In this document: in pieces, positions 7,816 through 17,251 of the stretch | How the letters are laid out: each line of letters opens with the position of its first letter | Position numbering within the stretch: position 1 is the first letter of the stretch | Source of the DNA: CAYLSV01 sp964386435 | Lineage (GTDB): Bacteria; Planctomycetota; Phycisphaerae; Tepidisphaerales; Tepidisphaeraceae | Reading direction: 5' to 3' | DNA length: 64,000 nt | Assembly: GCA_964386435.1 (NCBI GenBank) | Contig: CAYLSV010000003.1 | Coordinates: 26,912-90,911 of the forward strand | The notes under the pieces: generated by a model | The model's database searches: none | What the model saw: only the letters and a program-made list of their open reading frames with translations | What the model was told of the DNA's origin: nothing | Translations under genes and position numbers: made by a program

Positions 7816-9024
7816 ATGGCCACCAACGCAGTTGTCGCGCAGTCCGGCGGGCCGACCGCCGTTATCAACCAGTCGCTCGTGGGCGTCGTCCGCGCCGCCC
7901 AGCAGGCCGGTCACATCGATGCCATCTTCGGTGCCCACAACGGCGTGCGGGGCATGGTCGAGGATCGCTTCGTCGACCTCTCCAACGCCCCGGCGGAACT
8001 CTTGGAACGCGTTGCCAAAACCCCCGCCGCCGGCCTGGGCAGCAGCCGGGACAAGCCGGACGAGGACTACTGCCGCAACATCTTCCAGGCGCTCAAGAAG
8101 CGCGAGGTGAAGTACCTCTTCTACATCGGCGGCAACGACTCGGCCGACACGGCCCGCATCGTCAACGAGGTCGCCGCGGCCGAGAATTACCCGCTGCACG
8201 TCTTCCACGTGCCCAAAACGATCGACAACGATCTGCGCGTCCACGACCACACGCCCGGCTTCGGCAGCGCCGCGAAGTTCGTGGCCAGCGCGTTCATCGG
8301 CGACAACTACGACAACATCAGCCTGCCGGGCGTGAAGATCAACGTCGTCATGGGCCGCAACGCCGGCTTCCTCACCGCCGCCAGCGCGCTCGCCCGCAGG
8401 AACCCCGATGACGGCCCGCACCTCATCTACGTCCCCGAGAATCCGGTCAGCGAGGAGCAGTTCGCCAAGGACGTGCAAGCCGTCTACGACAAGCTCGGCC
8501 GCTGCCTGGTTGCCGTCAGCGAGGGCATGACCAACACCGACGGCAAAACGTTCGCCGAGCACATGAACGAGGACTTGCCCAAGGATGCCCACGGCAACGT
8601 CCAGCTCGCCGGCAGCGGCGCCCTGGGCGACTACCTGCAAGAGATCGTCAAAAAGCACGTCACCCCCAAAGACGGCGGCAAGCTCCGCGTCCGGGCCGAC
8701 ACCTTTGGCTATCTCCAACGCTCCTTCCCCGGCTACGTCAGCGAGGTCGACGCCGACGAAGCCCGCGCCGTGGGCCGGCAGGCCGTCGAGTACTCCGCCG
8801 ACGACAGCAAGACCAGCGGCAGCGTCGTGATGACCCGCAAGGACGGCGACGCCTACGCCGTCGAGATGCACCTCGAGCCGCTCAAGAACGTCGCCCGCCT
8901 GACCCGCCACATGCCCAGCGAGTTCCTCAGCGGCCACAACGACGTCAGCGATTTGTTCCTGAAGTACGCCCGCCCCCTCGTCGGCACCCTGCCGGAAGTC
9001 GGCAGCCTCAGCGAGTTGAAGTAG
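7816..9024 (+). CDS. Pyrophosphate-dependent 6-phosphofructokinase-type enzyme
   Basis: Converts fructose 6-phosphate and fructose 1,6-bisphosphate. The 402-aa protein begins AVVAQSGGPTAVINQSL. The phosphate-donor motif reads IGGNDSADTA (about 104-113), with Asn-Asp where ATP-only enzymes have Gly-Asp. The catalytic loop is PKTIDNDL (133-140), with Lys where ATP enzymes have Gly; both changes are known marks of PPi use. MGRNAGF follows. The start is ATG 7816; the upstream open frame lies in a palindrome. PPi enzymes work reversibly, so it may serve both glycolysis and gluconeogenesis. The donor is inferred from the motifs only. Confidence 0.92.
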   Translation: MATNAVVAQSGGPTAVINQSLVGVVRAAQQAGHIDAIFGAHNGVRGMVEDRFVDLSNAPAELLERVAKTPAAGLGSSRDKPDEDYCRNIFQALKKREVKYLFYIGGNDSADTARIVNEVAAAENYPLHVFHVPKTIDNDLRVHDHTPGFGSAAKFVASAFIGDNYDNISLPGVKINVVMGRNAGFLTAASALARRNPDDGPHLIYVPENPVSEEQFAKDVQAVYDKLGRCLVAVSEGMTNTDGKTFAEHMNEDLPKDAHGNVQLAGSGALGDYLQEIVKKHVTPKDGGKLRVRADTFGYLQRSFPGYVSEVDADEARAVGRQAVEYSADDSKTSGSVVMTRKDGDAYAVEMHLEPLKNVARLTRHMPSEFLSGHNDVSDLFLKYARPLVGTLPEVGSLSELK

Positions 9025-9092
9025 CGCGTCAAAAGCGGCGGCATCTGCGGCCCGCGGCTCCTCGTGTGGGGCGTGACCAGACCAGCATCCAA

Positions 9093-9196
9093 ACAGATGA
9101 TGCTGCAAGCTGCTCCGTCACTTCAACGTCGCTGGGGCCGCCTCCGCCTCGCAGAGGCGGGGCTTNNNNNNNNNNNNNNCCAGCGACGTTCAGGCA
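9093..9196. repeat. Inverted repeat with a 14-N gap, downstream of phosphofructokinase
   Basis: The arms around CAACGTCGCTGG (about 9123-9136) and CCAGCGACGTT (about 9180-9190) are complementary; fourteen Ns (9166-9179) sit between them next to a GC-rich inner hairpin. As at 7362, the assembler stopped at the tip of a palindrome. Confidence 0.65.
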
Positions 9197-9230
9197 TCCC
9201 GCGGCACTGCGTCTCAACGCGATGTCGCAG

Positions 9231-9966
9231 CTACTGAACGCGCTGCACCGCCGAGCGGAACAACTGCAACCCGGGGCCGTCGCCGCGGGCGTTGCGGCTT
9301 GTCCAGGCTGGGTGCTGGGTGGCGTCGAGGTGGCGTTCGGGGTGGGGCATCAGGCCCAGGACGAGGCCGGTGTCGTCGGTCAGGCCGGCGATGTCGCCGG
9401 CGCTGCCGTTGACCTCGCCGTCGTAGGTCAGGGCGACGTGGCCGGCGTCTTGCAGGTGCTTCAGCGTGGCGGCGTCCTTGGTCACGAACCGGCCCTCGCC
9501 GTGGGCGATGGGGCAGTCGAGCGGGCCGTCGAGGTCGGCTTTGCGGCCGCAGCGTGACCCACTTGTCGACGTACCGCGGCACCTCGTTGTGAGTCAGCGA
9601 GCACGCCGACCCGGCGGGTCCGAAGGCGTCGCCGGGCAGCAGGTCCGTGCGCAGCAACACCTGGAAGCCGTTGCAGATGCCGATCACCGGCTTGCCCGCG
9701 GCCACAAACTCCCGCAGCGGTTCGGCCAAGTTCAGCCGCAGCTGCTGCCCCAGGATCCGCCCGGCCGCCACGTCGTCGCCGTAGCTGAAGCCGCCGGGGA
9801 TGGCCAGCAGTTGAAAATCCCTCAGCCGCATGGGCTGCTCGATGAGGGCGTTGACGTGCACCCGCTCAGCCGCCGCCCCGGCCCGCTCGAAGGCGTGCAC
9901 CGTCTCGGCGTCGCAGTTCGTGCCCGCCGCCCGCAACACCAACGCCCTGGGCTTTGCCGTGCTCAC
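9231..9966 (-). CDS. purQ: Phosphoribosylformylglycinamidine synthase, glutaminase subunit (frameshifted)
   Basis: Supplies ammonia from glutamine for step four of purine synthesis. The N-terminal part in one frame carries the nucleophile Cys98 in GICNGFQVL; the C-terminal part in another frame carries the His-Glu of the triad in GLMPHPERH. The frame changes near 9553, between TLRP and the predicted KADLDGPLDCP, where one base seems added (or two lost). Since both halves are otherwise intact and the enzyme is needed for purine synthesis, a sequencing error is more likely than decay. The start is GTG at 9964-9966, overlapping the stop of the DUF418 gene by 4 nt. Confidence 0.88.
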
Positions 9967-11204
9967 GCCGCCAGCTTAGCCCGCCCCGACCGCATGATCG
10001 GCTGCACCCGCCAGTACGTCAGGTTCCGCCACAGCCACTCCATCGGCCCGAACCGACAAACCGCCAGCCACAGCAGGCTCCACACCAGTTGCGCCGCCGT
10101 GAGCGCGAGGAACACCCACACGAGGTCGACTCGGTCCATCGTCCCCCACCACCCCAGCCCGAAGCCGTAGAACAGCGTCGTGCCGATCAGCGACTGCAGC
10201 AGGTAGTTCGTGAACGCCATCCGCCCCACCGCCGCGAACGGCCGCACCACCGCCCCCGGCAACGTGCCGAACAGCGACACCAACACGCCGACGTAGCCCA
10301 GCGCCAGGAACACGCTGCCCCAGTAGTTGAACAGGAACGCGCCGGTGAAGCTCCACAGCGGGTCGAAGTTTTTCGCCACGCTGATCCACACGTCCGCCAC
10401 CATCAGCGGCACGCCGACGCCGAGGCCGATCGCCATCACCCACACCCGCGCCCGCCGCCCGGCATCGGGGCCGAAGACGGCCAGCTTCAGCAGCGCCATC
10501 CCCAGCACCATCTGCCCGAAGATCTTCAGACCGAACAAGAACACGCCGTTGACCTGGTAAAGTGGCGTGTTCATCAGCCGCCAGTGCAACTGGTCGACGT
10601 ACCCGCCGGTGAACGCCGCCGCCTCGTCGGCATAATCGCCGAGCTCCAAAAACGACTCGGCCGTCTCGGCGTCGTCGAAGGTGACGGCCGCCCACAGCCC
10701 GCTGAACATCAGCTGCCACAGCACGCCGCACGCCAGGATCGCCCCCGCCCCGCTCATCAGCAGCCACCACGGGCTCAGCCGCCGCATGAGGAACGCCAGC
10801 GCCCCGATGATCGCGTAGCCGACGAGGATGTCGCCGTGCCAGACGAGGTAGGCGTGGAGCATGCCGAAGCCGAACAGGATGCCCACCCGCCGATAATGCA
10901 GCCAGGCCGCCGTGGCCGTGCCCCGCTCGTTCTCGGTCCGCACCGTCGACAGGATGATGCCGGCCCCGAACAGCATCGTGAAAATGCTCATGAACTTCTG
11001 ATCCAGCACCAACCGCTGCACGACCCAAACGTAAAAGTTCCCGCCCTCCACCCCGCCCGGCCCCTCCGTCGGCAGAACGTACCAGTTCTCCGGCCCCGCG
11101 AAGCTAATGAGGTTCATCCCCAGGATACACAACACCGCCACCCCCCGCAGCGCATCGAGCGCCCCAATCCGCTCGCTCCGTGGCCCGGTGACGGCTTCAC
11201 TCAT
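9963..11204 (-). CDS. DUF418-family polytopic membrane protein
   Basis: A 413-aa inner-membrane protein with roughly ten hydrophobic helices. Family marks are IGALDALRGVAVLCILGMN near the N-terminus, a pattern shared with acyltransferase-3-like proteins, and the C-terminal GRMAFTNYLLQSLIGTTLF, typical of DUF418. The role is unknown; transport or acyl transfer at the membrane has been proposed for relatives. The ATG at 11202-11204 overlaps the upstream HIT gene stop (ATGA), and its own stop overlaps purQ, so the three genes are translated as a chain. Confidence 0.87.
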   Translation of the reverse strand: MSEAVTGPRSERIGALDALRGVAVLCILGMNLISFAGPENWYVLPTEGPGGVEGGNFYVWVVQRLVLDQKFMSIFTMLFGAGIILSTVRTENERGTATAAWLHYRRVGILFGFGMLHAYLVWHGDILVGYAIIGALAFLMRRLSPWWLLMSGAGAILACGVLWQLMFSGLWAAVTFDDAETAESFLELGDYADEAAAFTGGYVDQLHWRLMNTPLYQVNGVFLFGLKIFGQMVLGMALLKLAVFGPDAGRRARVWVMAIGLGVGVPLMVADVWISVAKNFDPLWSFTGAFLFNYWGSVFLALGYVGVLVSLFGTLPGAVVRPFAAVGRMAFTNYLLQSLIGTTLFYGFGLGWWGTMDRVDLVWVFLALTAAQLVWSLLWLAVCRFGPMEWLWRNLTYWRVQPIMRSGRAKLAA

Positions 11205-11662
11205 GCCGCCACCACCCGCCCGGCGGCCCGAAGTTGCGCGTGGATCTTCTGCATGAACTCGCCGTGCGTCGACGGGGCAAACGGCACCGACGCCCGCACC
11301 TCGCGCGTATACAGCCAGATCGGCTGCGTCCGCATCTCCACCGGCTCGTCGGCCCACCGGGCGAAGACGTGCGCATGCAAGGCCGGCTCCTGGTTCCCCA
11401 GCATCTCGTAGTTGCACCGCGCGCACCCCGTCGCCGCCAGCACCGCATCGCCCAGCGCCGCCATGTCCGACAGGAACTGCCGGCGGGCGTCCTCATCCAA
11501 ATCGTTCAGCGTCGGCACCACCGGATCGGGCAGCAACAACGTCCACCCGAGCGGCATCTGCCAATCCCCCATCACCGCAAACCCGCTGGCCAGCCGAGCA
11601 ATGGCCGCCGGATTCTCCCCCCGCCGGTACGCCTCCACCCGCTCATGAATCAACGTCTTCAT
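11201..11662 (-). CDS. HIT-like protein
   Basis: A 153-aa protein with a histidine-triad-like core. LNDLDEDARRQFLSDMAALGDAVL and the later ALHAHVFARW match the arrangement of HIT hydrolases, with the usual H-x-H-x-H triad reduced to H-x-H in ALHAHVFAR. It may therefore have altered nucleotide-hydrolase activity or none. The start ATG is at 11660-11662. It is the first gene of the HIT-DUF418-purQ unit. The family call rests on the core pattern and is moderately sure. Confidence 0.68.
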   Translation of the reverse strand: MKTLIHERVEAYRRGENPAAIARLASGFAVMGDWQMPLGWTLLLPDPVVPTLNDLDEDARRQFLSDMAALGDAVLAATGCARCNYEMLGNQEPALHAHVFARWADEPVEMRTQPIWLYTREVRASVPFAPSTHGEFMQKIHAQLRAAGRVVAA

Positions 11663-12003
11663 CAGCCGCAGGATAGCGGCGGCGGCAAACCGCTACGAGC
11701 GGTGCCACTGGCCCTCGGCTGGCCCGTTGATCATGCACAGAGGCCCGGCCCGTTCTGGGCGGCCGCGATTTGCCGATCCGCCATGACTTGGTGCACCGCG
11801 TCGTCCCTGAGGTTCCGCCGGCGGAACATCAATGGCTTTCTCTCAGTCACCACCGCCCGTTGCTGCGATCGGGTCGAGGTAGGCATTGAGGACGTTGAAG
11901 AAAGTCATGGACTTCGCGTCGCGGACCTTACTAGGGAATCGCGGCCACTTCACTTTGCTCGACCGCGATGCGAGGAGCGGCGTAATCCCTTTAACTCACG
12001 TTG
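11663..12003. other. Intergenic region, 341 bp, no gene recognised
   Basis: Divergent promoters for the HIT-DUF418-purQ unit and the next rightward gene are expected here. A perfect 16-bp palindrome (GTTCCGCCGGCGGAAC) sits at 11812-11827. Short open frames do not look coding. No REP sequence and no long inverted repeat is seen. Confidence 0.5.
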
Positions 12004-12789
12004 ATGCTCCATGCCCTCTTGACCACGCTGCTGTTCATCGCCCCAGCAGCCACGCAGCCGGCGACGCGGCCCATGGCCGCGGAGCAGGCGGCGGAGATGC
12101 TGCAAAACTACTACCTCGACCCGCAGCCGGAGGTGTTGCCGGACATGATGCGGGGGCTGGCCGATGGCGGGGCGATGGCGCCGCAGCAGGCCGGGTCGTC
12201 GGTGGTCGGTTTCGTCGCCGGGGCGTCGCGGGCGGATGAGGGGCTAATCGGTGTGTTTGCCGAAGTCGCCGCGGATTTGCCGGCCGTGTCGGCGCAGCCG
12301 ATCGTCGTCGGGCTGCAACTGGCGGACACCGAGGCGACCCGTGCCGCCCTCGCCCGGCTGCAGGCGGATCGGCCGGTCCCGCTGGCCGACCTCGCGGGGG
12401 CCGAGTTCCCGAACCTGCCGATCGACGGCCCGAGCACGCTGGACTTGTGGTGGGGCGCGTTCTTCGCCACCGGCGACAAGACTTACCCGAAGCTCGTCGC
12501 CGACGCGCTGAACGACTTGCCCGAGGGCGACCTCGAAGCCGCCGTCGCCGAGGCGGCCCGCGCCGGCGACCGCGACAAAGCCCTCGCCCTCGCCACCGCC
12601 GGCAGCGCCGAGTGGTCGCTGAACGCGCTGATGCGGGACCACCCCCGCATCGCCGACGCCCTGCACGAGAAGCAGCGCGACCCCGCCACGCCACAGGCGG
12701 TGCGGATCCGCTTGTTCACAATGCTTTTGACGCACGCCACCCGCACCAACGACGCCGACCTCGCGCGCGAGCTGCAGCAGTCGCGGTGA
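12004..12789 (+). CDS. Secreted or periplasmic protein of unknown function
   Basis: A 261-aa protein with an N-terminal signal-like stretch (MLHALLTTLLFIAPAA) followed by ATQPATRPMAAEQAAEML; the ATQPATRP pattern right after the cleavage region recurs in other exported proteins of this window. The rest is Ala/Asp/Leu-rich and looks alpha-helical, perhaps a repeat solenoid. The start is ATG 12004; a TTG sits just before it. I do not recognise a family. Confidence 0.65.
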   Translation: MLHALLTTLLFIAPAATQPATRPMAAEQAAEMLQNYYLDPQPEVLPDMMRGLADGGAMAPQQAGSSVVGFVAGASRADEGLIGVFAEVAADLPAVSAQPIVVGLQLADTEATRAALARLQADRPVPLADLAGAEFPNLPIDGPSTLDLWWGAFFATGDKTYPKLVADALNDLPEGDLEAAVAEAARAGDRDKALALATAGSAEWSLNALMRDHPRIADALHEKQRDPATPQAVRIRLFTMLLTHATRTNDADLARELQQSR

Positions 12790-12839
12790 GACGTGCCACA
12801 GGTCCGGCTGGCCGTGAAGTAGAACCGACCGAGAAAACC

Positions 12840-14351
12840 TCACTCGCGTCGCCAGCACATGGTTGCCAGATCAAGGTAGAAGACCTGGCGATAATCGATG
12901 ATCTTCTCGCCACCGTTGTCGCGAGTGACGACTTCTCCACCCGAGACACGAAGCCGGTTCCCGTCGACGAGGTCCGCGCGGTGATTGAAGATCCGTCCCG
13001 GCGACAGGCCGGTGGTTGGCACGGCCGTTATCCGCCACGTCTTGAGATCGAGTCGATACACCGGCGTGACGCCTACCGGCCGCTGGCTGGCGTAGCCGAG
13101 GCTGCCGATGATCAGGATCGTGTCGCCGAGGAGGGTGGCGGTGTGAAAGTCGGTCGGCGGGAAGACATCTTCCGGGTAGCCGTAGACGGTAATTCGATTG
13201 TCGGGGCCGTGGACGATCACGTCGTTGTAGATGCAGAAGTCTGGGTCATGCGAATCCTCGTGCTCCCCGGCGATACGGACGGCCCGGCCGTCCGGCAGCA
13301 GGGTCAGGCTTTGGCCGAACCGGTTGGCGCACCAGACCGGGTGGCCCAACTCGAACGCGTCGGTGCCGAAGTGGTGGGCACCCTCATAGCCGCTCACGCC
13401 GGCGCGGATCATGGCGTGCCAGAAGGGTTCATCGATCCGCTCCGGGTTCGCGGTGCCGAATCGTGGGGCGGCACCTTGGAGGAACTGCGGCTTGGTGACA
13501 TCGGCCAAACAACTTTCGTCCGTCTCGCCAAGGCAGAGCACGACCCTGTGGTCGGCTCGGGCCGGGTCGGCCCCGGCCGCGAGCAGACGGAGTGCCACCG
13601 GCCGGCTCTCGGCGTGGCTCAACGCGGTGCCGTTGTGATCGTGATCCACGTTGGCCCCGGCAGCCAGGAGCAGCTCGACGCACTCCAAATCATCCCACTG
13701 CGCGGCCTCGATCAACCCGCTGCCGCCGAAGGCGTCTTTCTGATGGACGTCGGTGCCGGGCTGCTCCAGCAGCCACGCCAGCGTCGCCGGGTGGCCCGTG
13801 ATGATCGGCATGAAAAAAGCCGGGGCGGCGCACCGGCCCACCGCCCGCGGGTTCGCCCCGGCATCAAGAAGCAACCTCGCCTTCTCGATCGAACCAGCCG
13901 CGAGGGCCAACAGGTATGGGGAACGTTCCCAACGATCGCCCGCCTCGAGATCGTCGGCCGACCTGATCTCGTGGAGGACATCGCGGGCCGACCCGAGTGC
14001 GACTGCCCGGTGTAGCGGGCTCCACCTCAACGGCTTGTCATCGGCCCCGGAATCCAGCAGCAGGCCGATCGCGTCGAACCGTCCCTCCCGCGAGAGGACG
14101 CTCAGCCCGGACTCGTTGTACGAACTGCTGCCCGAGAGGTTGACGCCGTGATCGATCAGGTAGCGGAGCAACTCGAGCAGATCGAGGTCGGTGGCAACGC
14201 GCCGGCCATGCACGGCGTCGATGAGCGCGTCGTACCCGACGTCGGTCTGGTAGTGCAGGTTCGCCCCCGCCTCGACCAGGCGACGGACGGACGCGAGGCT
14301 GCCCGCTCGGAGCGCCTCGGCGAGCGTCTGATGTTCGCGGTTCTTACTCAT
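12840..14351 (-). CDS. Ankyrin-repeat protein with an unrelated C-terminal domain
   Basis: A 503-aa protein. Residues 1 to about 270 form ankyrin repeats, with typical units such as LVEAGANLHYQTDVGYDAL, LLLDSGADDKPLRWSPLHRA, LLLDAGANPRAV and LLLAAGANVDHD. The C-terminal 230 residues contain recurring G-x-x-x-hydrophobic strands (NRITVYGYPEDVFPPTDFH, TAT-LLGDTILIIGSLGY, RIFNHRADLVDGNRLRVSGG) that look like a beta-propeller of the Kelch type. Such chimeras are protein-binding scaffolds; the partner is unknown. ATG 14351 is preferred because a GGGA lies a few bases before it; a GTG at 14363 is in frame. It follows the M16 gene closely. Confidence 0.82.
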   Translation of the reverse strand: MSKNREHQTLAEALRAGSLASVRRLVEAGANLHYQTDVGYDALIDAVHGRRVATDLDLLELLRYLIDHGVNLSGSSSYNESGLSVLSREGRFDAIGLLLDSGADDKPLRWSPLHRAVALGSARDVLHEIRSADDLEAGDRWERSPYLLALAAGSIEKARLLLDAGANPRAVGRCAAPAFFMPIITGHPATLAWLLEQPGTDVHQKDAFGGSGLIEAAQWDDLECVELLLAAGANVDHDHNGTALSHAESRPVALRLLAAGADPARADHRVVLCLGETDESCLADVTKPQFLQGAAPRFGTANPERIDEPFWHAMIRAGVSGYEGAHHFGTDAFELGHPVWCANRFGQSLTLLPDGRAVRIAGEHEDSHDPDFCIYNDVIVHGPDNRITVYGYPEDVFPPTDFHTATLLGDTILIIGSLGYASQRPVGVTPVYRLDLKTWRITAVPTTGLSPGRIFNHRADLVDGNRLRVSGGEVVTRDNGGEKIIDYRQVFYLDLATMCWRRE

Positions 14352-14363
14352 CGTTTCCCACAC

Positions 14364-17180
14364 TCATCGCTTCGCCGGCATCGGCAGCAGCGTCACTTCG
14401 CCGTGCTGTTCGACCTGCGGGCGGATGGCCCCGGCGGGGCCGACGATGATGAGGGTCAGGTTCTGCGGGTCGGCGTGGGTTTGCATGACCTCTTGGACGT
14501 CGGCGAGCGTCACCTCGTTGATGCGGGCGGGGAGGGTGTCGTAGTAATCGAGCGGGTAATCGTTCAGCTCGATGTTCACGCGGCGGCCGGCTTGTTGGTC
14601 GATGGTTTGGGTGGCCATGACCATCGCGCCGCTGACGATCTGCTGGGCGCGGGCGAGTTCTTCGCTTGTCACCGGGTTTTGGCGCATCTCTTCGATGACG
14701 CCCAGGGCGGCGTCGACGGCTTGGCCGGCGGTTTCGGGGCGGGTGTCGACCGTGATGAGGAAGCGGCCGTCGGCGCGATTGGGGCTGAAGTAGGCGGCCG
14801 CGCCGTAGGTCAGGCCCTGCTCGGCGCGGAGCACGCGGTTCATGCGGCTGTCGATGCCGTTGGACAAAATCTGGCTCGCCACGCTGCCGGCGAAGCGGGC
14901 GTCGGACTGGTTGTCGTACGCCCGGCGGGCCAGGCGGACGGTGGCTTGCTGGGCGTCGGGGTTGTCGATCAAAATCACCCGGCGAGTGGTCGCGGGCTCG
15001 GGCAGGTTCAGGTCGATCTCGGCGACGTCCTTCGGCTGCCAATCGGCGAGCAAATCGGCGGCGAGGTCGCGGGCGGTGGCCTCGGTGATGTCGCCGGCGA
15101 ACAGAAGCATGGCGCTCGTCGGCTGGTAGATCTTGTCGTACCACGCCTGCACGTCGGCTTTCGTCAGCTTGGCGACCGTCTCGGGGGTGGCGTTGGTGCC
15201 CAGCGGCGAGTCGCCGTAGAGGGCGGCGTCGAGCTGGCGGCTGGCGACGGGGCCGGGGCTGGCGAGCTGCTGGGCAAGGCCGGCGGCGACCTGGGCCTTG
15301 AGTTTGGCGAGCTCGCCATCGTCGAGCGTGGCAACCGTGGCGACGCGGCGGGTCAGGTCGAGGCCGACGGCGAGTTGGTCGCGCGTGCTGCGGCCGGAGA
15401 TTATGGTGTGGTCGCCGTTGTCGGTGACGTTCAGGCGGATGCCGCGGGAGTCCAATTCGCGGGCGAACTCGGCGGCGGTGTAGCCCGCGACGCCGCGGGT
15501 CAGCAGCGAGGCCGTGACGCCGGCGAGGCCCTCCTTGCCCGGCTCGACCGCGTGGCCGCCGGCGGGCAAAACAAGGTTCCACGCGACGGTCGGCAACCGG
15601 TCGTCCGGCAGCACGATCACCTTCACGCCGCCCAAGTCGAACGTGCTGCCCTTCTCGAACTCGGCCGCGAGGGCGTCGGTGCTGAACGGCGGCTCAACCG
15701 GGTAATCCTCGGGAAAGTTGACGGCCCGCGGCTCGACGGGCGAATCGTCCTCAACCGGCTGCGTCGTCAGGATGTCGGCGGCGGCCTGCTCGGCGTCGGT
15801 GGCGCCCTCGGCGGGCTGGCCGGGCACGTAGTGCAGGATGCTGACGGCGGTGGGCTTCAGATGCTCCTGGGCGACGCGCTGCACGTCCTCGGCGGTGACG
15901 GCGGCGATCTTGGCGGCGTCGGAGTTGATCCGCCCCGCGTCGCCGCCGAAGACCTCGTACTCGCCCAGATCCGTGCCGACGCTGTCGGCCGTCGCCCGGC
16001 GGTTGATCAGCGACAGGCGGAACTGCGTCTTCGCCTTCTCGACCTCCTCGGCCGTCGGCCCCTCCTCGGCGATCCGCTCGACGACGGCCAGCGCCTCCGC
16101 CTCGGCGGCGTCCGGGTCGGCGTCGGGCAGCAAACCGACGACGGCGAAGAACAACCCGACGTCCTCAAGCTGCTCATTGCCGGCCTGCGCCACGTTGGCG
16201 ATCGGCGACTCGCCGGCCACCAGTGCCTGGTACATCCGGCTGCTCCGGCCGTCGCCCAGAATGCTGCCGAGCACGTCGAGGGCGTATTGATCGTCGTCCG
16301 CCCACGGCACCGTCTTCCACAGCAACGCGATGCGCGGCAGCGGGATGTTGCCCTTCGTGACGACCGCCCGCCGCGGCTCCGTCTGCGGCGGCTCACTCGG
16401 GCTGCGCCGCACGACCTCGTCGCCCTTCTCGATCCAGCCGTAGTACCGCTCGACCCACGCCTTCGCCTGGGCGACGTCGAAGTCGCCGGCGATCACCAGC
16501 GTCGCGTTGTTCGGCACGTAGAACTCATCATGGAACGCCTGCAGCTCCGCCGGCTGCGCCGCGGCCAAATGCTCCATGTCGCCGATCGGCATCCACTGGT
16601 AATAATGGTTGTCGAACGCGAGGTCGAACATGTCCTGAAAAAACTCACCGTACGGCGGGTTGGCCGTCCGCAGCCGCCACTCCTCGGCGACGACCTGCCG
16701 CTCGGTGTCAAAGATCTCCGGCGTCACGACGAAGCTCGCCATCCGGTCGGCCTCTAGGTACAACGCCATCTCCAAATGGTTGCTCGGCACGGTGTTCGTG
16801 TACGTCGTCTGGTCGAAGCTGGTGAACGCGTTGGAGTCGCCACCCGTGGCGTTGATGAGCTGCATGTGCCGCTCGGGCGGCACGTGGGCGCTGCCGCGGA
16901 ACATCATGTGCTCGAACATGTGGGCGAACCCCTGCCGCTCCGGCCGCTCGTCCTTGCTGCCGACCTGGTACAGCACCCGCACGTGCACGACCGGCGCGTT
17001 GTCCATCGGCGCGTAGATCACGGTCAGCCCGTTCCCCAGCACCTCCCGCTCAAACTCAACATCACTAATCGAGGCGGGCCGGGTGGTGGGCTCGGTGGCG
17101 GGCGGCTGGGCAGTCATGGCAACAGGGGCAACGGCAAGCGCAGCCCCAAGGGCAACGGCGGCAAGGGCGTGGATCTTCAT
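14364..17180 (-). CDS. M16-family zinc peptidase, two-domain, exported
   Basis: A 938-aa protein with a signal peptide (MKIHALAAVALGAALAVAPVAM) and then TEPTTRPAS. The first M16 domain has the inverted zinc motif HMFEH (His87, Glu90, His91) inside GFAHMFEHMMFRGS; the third ligand is expected in the TERQVVAEEWRLR segment. The second half (from about 500) contains another M16-like pair without the zinc motif, as in two-domain processing-protease relatives, where one half is catalytic and the other shapes the chamber. It likely degrades peptides in the periplasm. The start is ATG 17178-17180; an in-frame TTG lies two codons before. The ankyrin gene follows immediately. Confidence 0.94.
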   Translation of the reverse strand: MKIHALAAVALGAALAVAPVAMTAQPPATEPTTRPASISDVEFEREVLGNGLTVIYAPMDNAPVVHVRVLYQVGSKDERPERQGFAHMFEHMMFRGSAHVPPERHMQLINATGGDSNAFTSFDQTTYTNTVPSNHLEMALYLEADRMASFVVTPEIFDTERQVVAEEWRLRTANPPYGEFFQDMFDLAFDNHYYQWMPIGDMEHLAAAQPAELQAFHDEFYVPNNATLVIAGDFDVAQAKAWVERYYGWIEKGDEVVRRSPSEPPQTEPRRAVVTKGNIPLPRIALLWKTVPWADDDQYALDVLGSILGDGRSSRMYQALVAGESPIANVAQAGNEQLEDVGLFFAVVGLLPDADPDAAEAEALAVVERIAEEGPTAEEVEKAKTQFRLSLINRRATADSVGTDLGEYEVFGGDAGRINSDAAKIAAVTAEDVQRVAQEHLKPTAVSILHYVPGQPAEGATDAEQAAADILTTQPVEDDSPVEPRAVNFPEDYPVEPPFSTDALAAEFEKGSTFDLGGVKVIVLPDDRLPTVAWNLVLPAGGHAVEPGKEGLAGVTASLLTRGVAGYTAAEFARELDSRGIRLNVTDNGDHTIISGRSTRDQLAVGLDLTRRVATVATLDDGELAKLKAQVAAGLAQQLASPGPVASRQLDAALYGDSPLGTNATPETVAKLTKADVQAWYDKIYQPTSAMLLFAGDITEATARDLAADLLADWQPKDVAEIDLNLPEPATTRRVILIDNPDAQQATVRLARRAYDNQSDARFAGSVASQILSNGIDSRMNRVLRAEQGLTYGAAAYFSPNRADGRFLITVDTRPETAGQAVDAALGVIEEMRQNPVTSEELARAQQIVSGAMVMATQTIDQQAGRRVNIELNDYPLDYYDTLPARINEVTLADVQEVMQTHADPQNLTLIIVGPAGAIRPQVEQHGEVTLLPMPAKR

Positions 17181-17251
17181 GCGCAAAAGGTCGGACCGAC
17201 CACCACGACTTTAGCCCGCCCCGCCGACCCAGGATCACCCACCAGCACCAC

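Noticed and set aside
9231..9966. purQ as a pseudogene
   Set aside because: Both active-site parts are intact and only one base is off; an error in the draft sequence is more likely, so it is kept as a gene with a note.
14148..16757. Long open frame on the plus strand opposite the M16 peptidase, and similar ones opposite most genes
   Set aside because: High-GC genes create long antisense frames; the composition (Arg, Gly, Val, His-rich without motifs) and lack of conserved domains mark them as shadows of the real gene.
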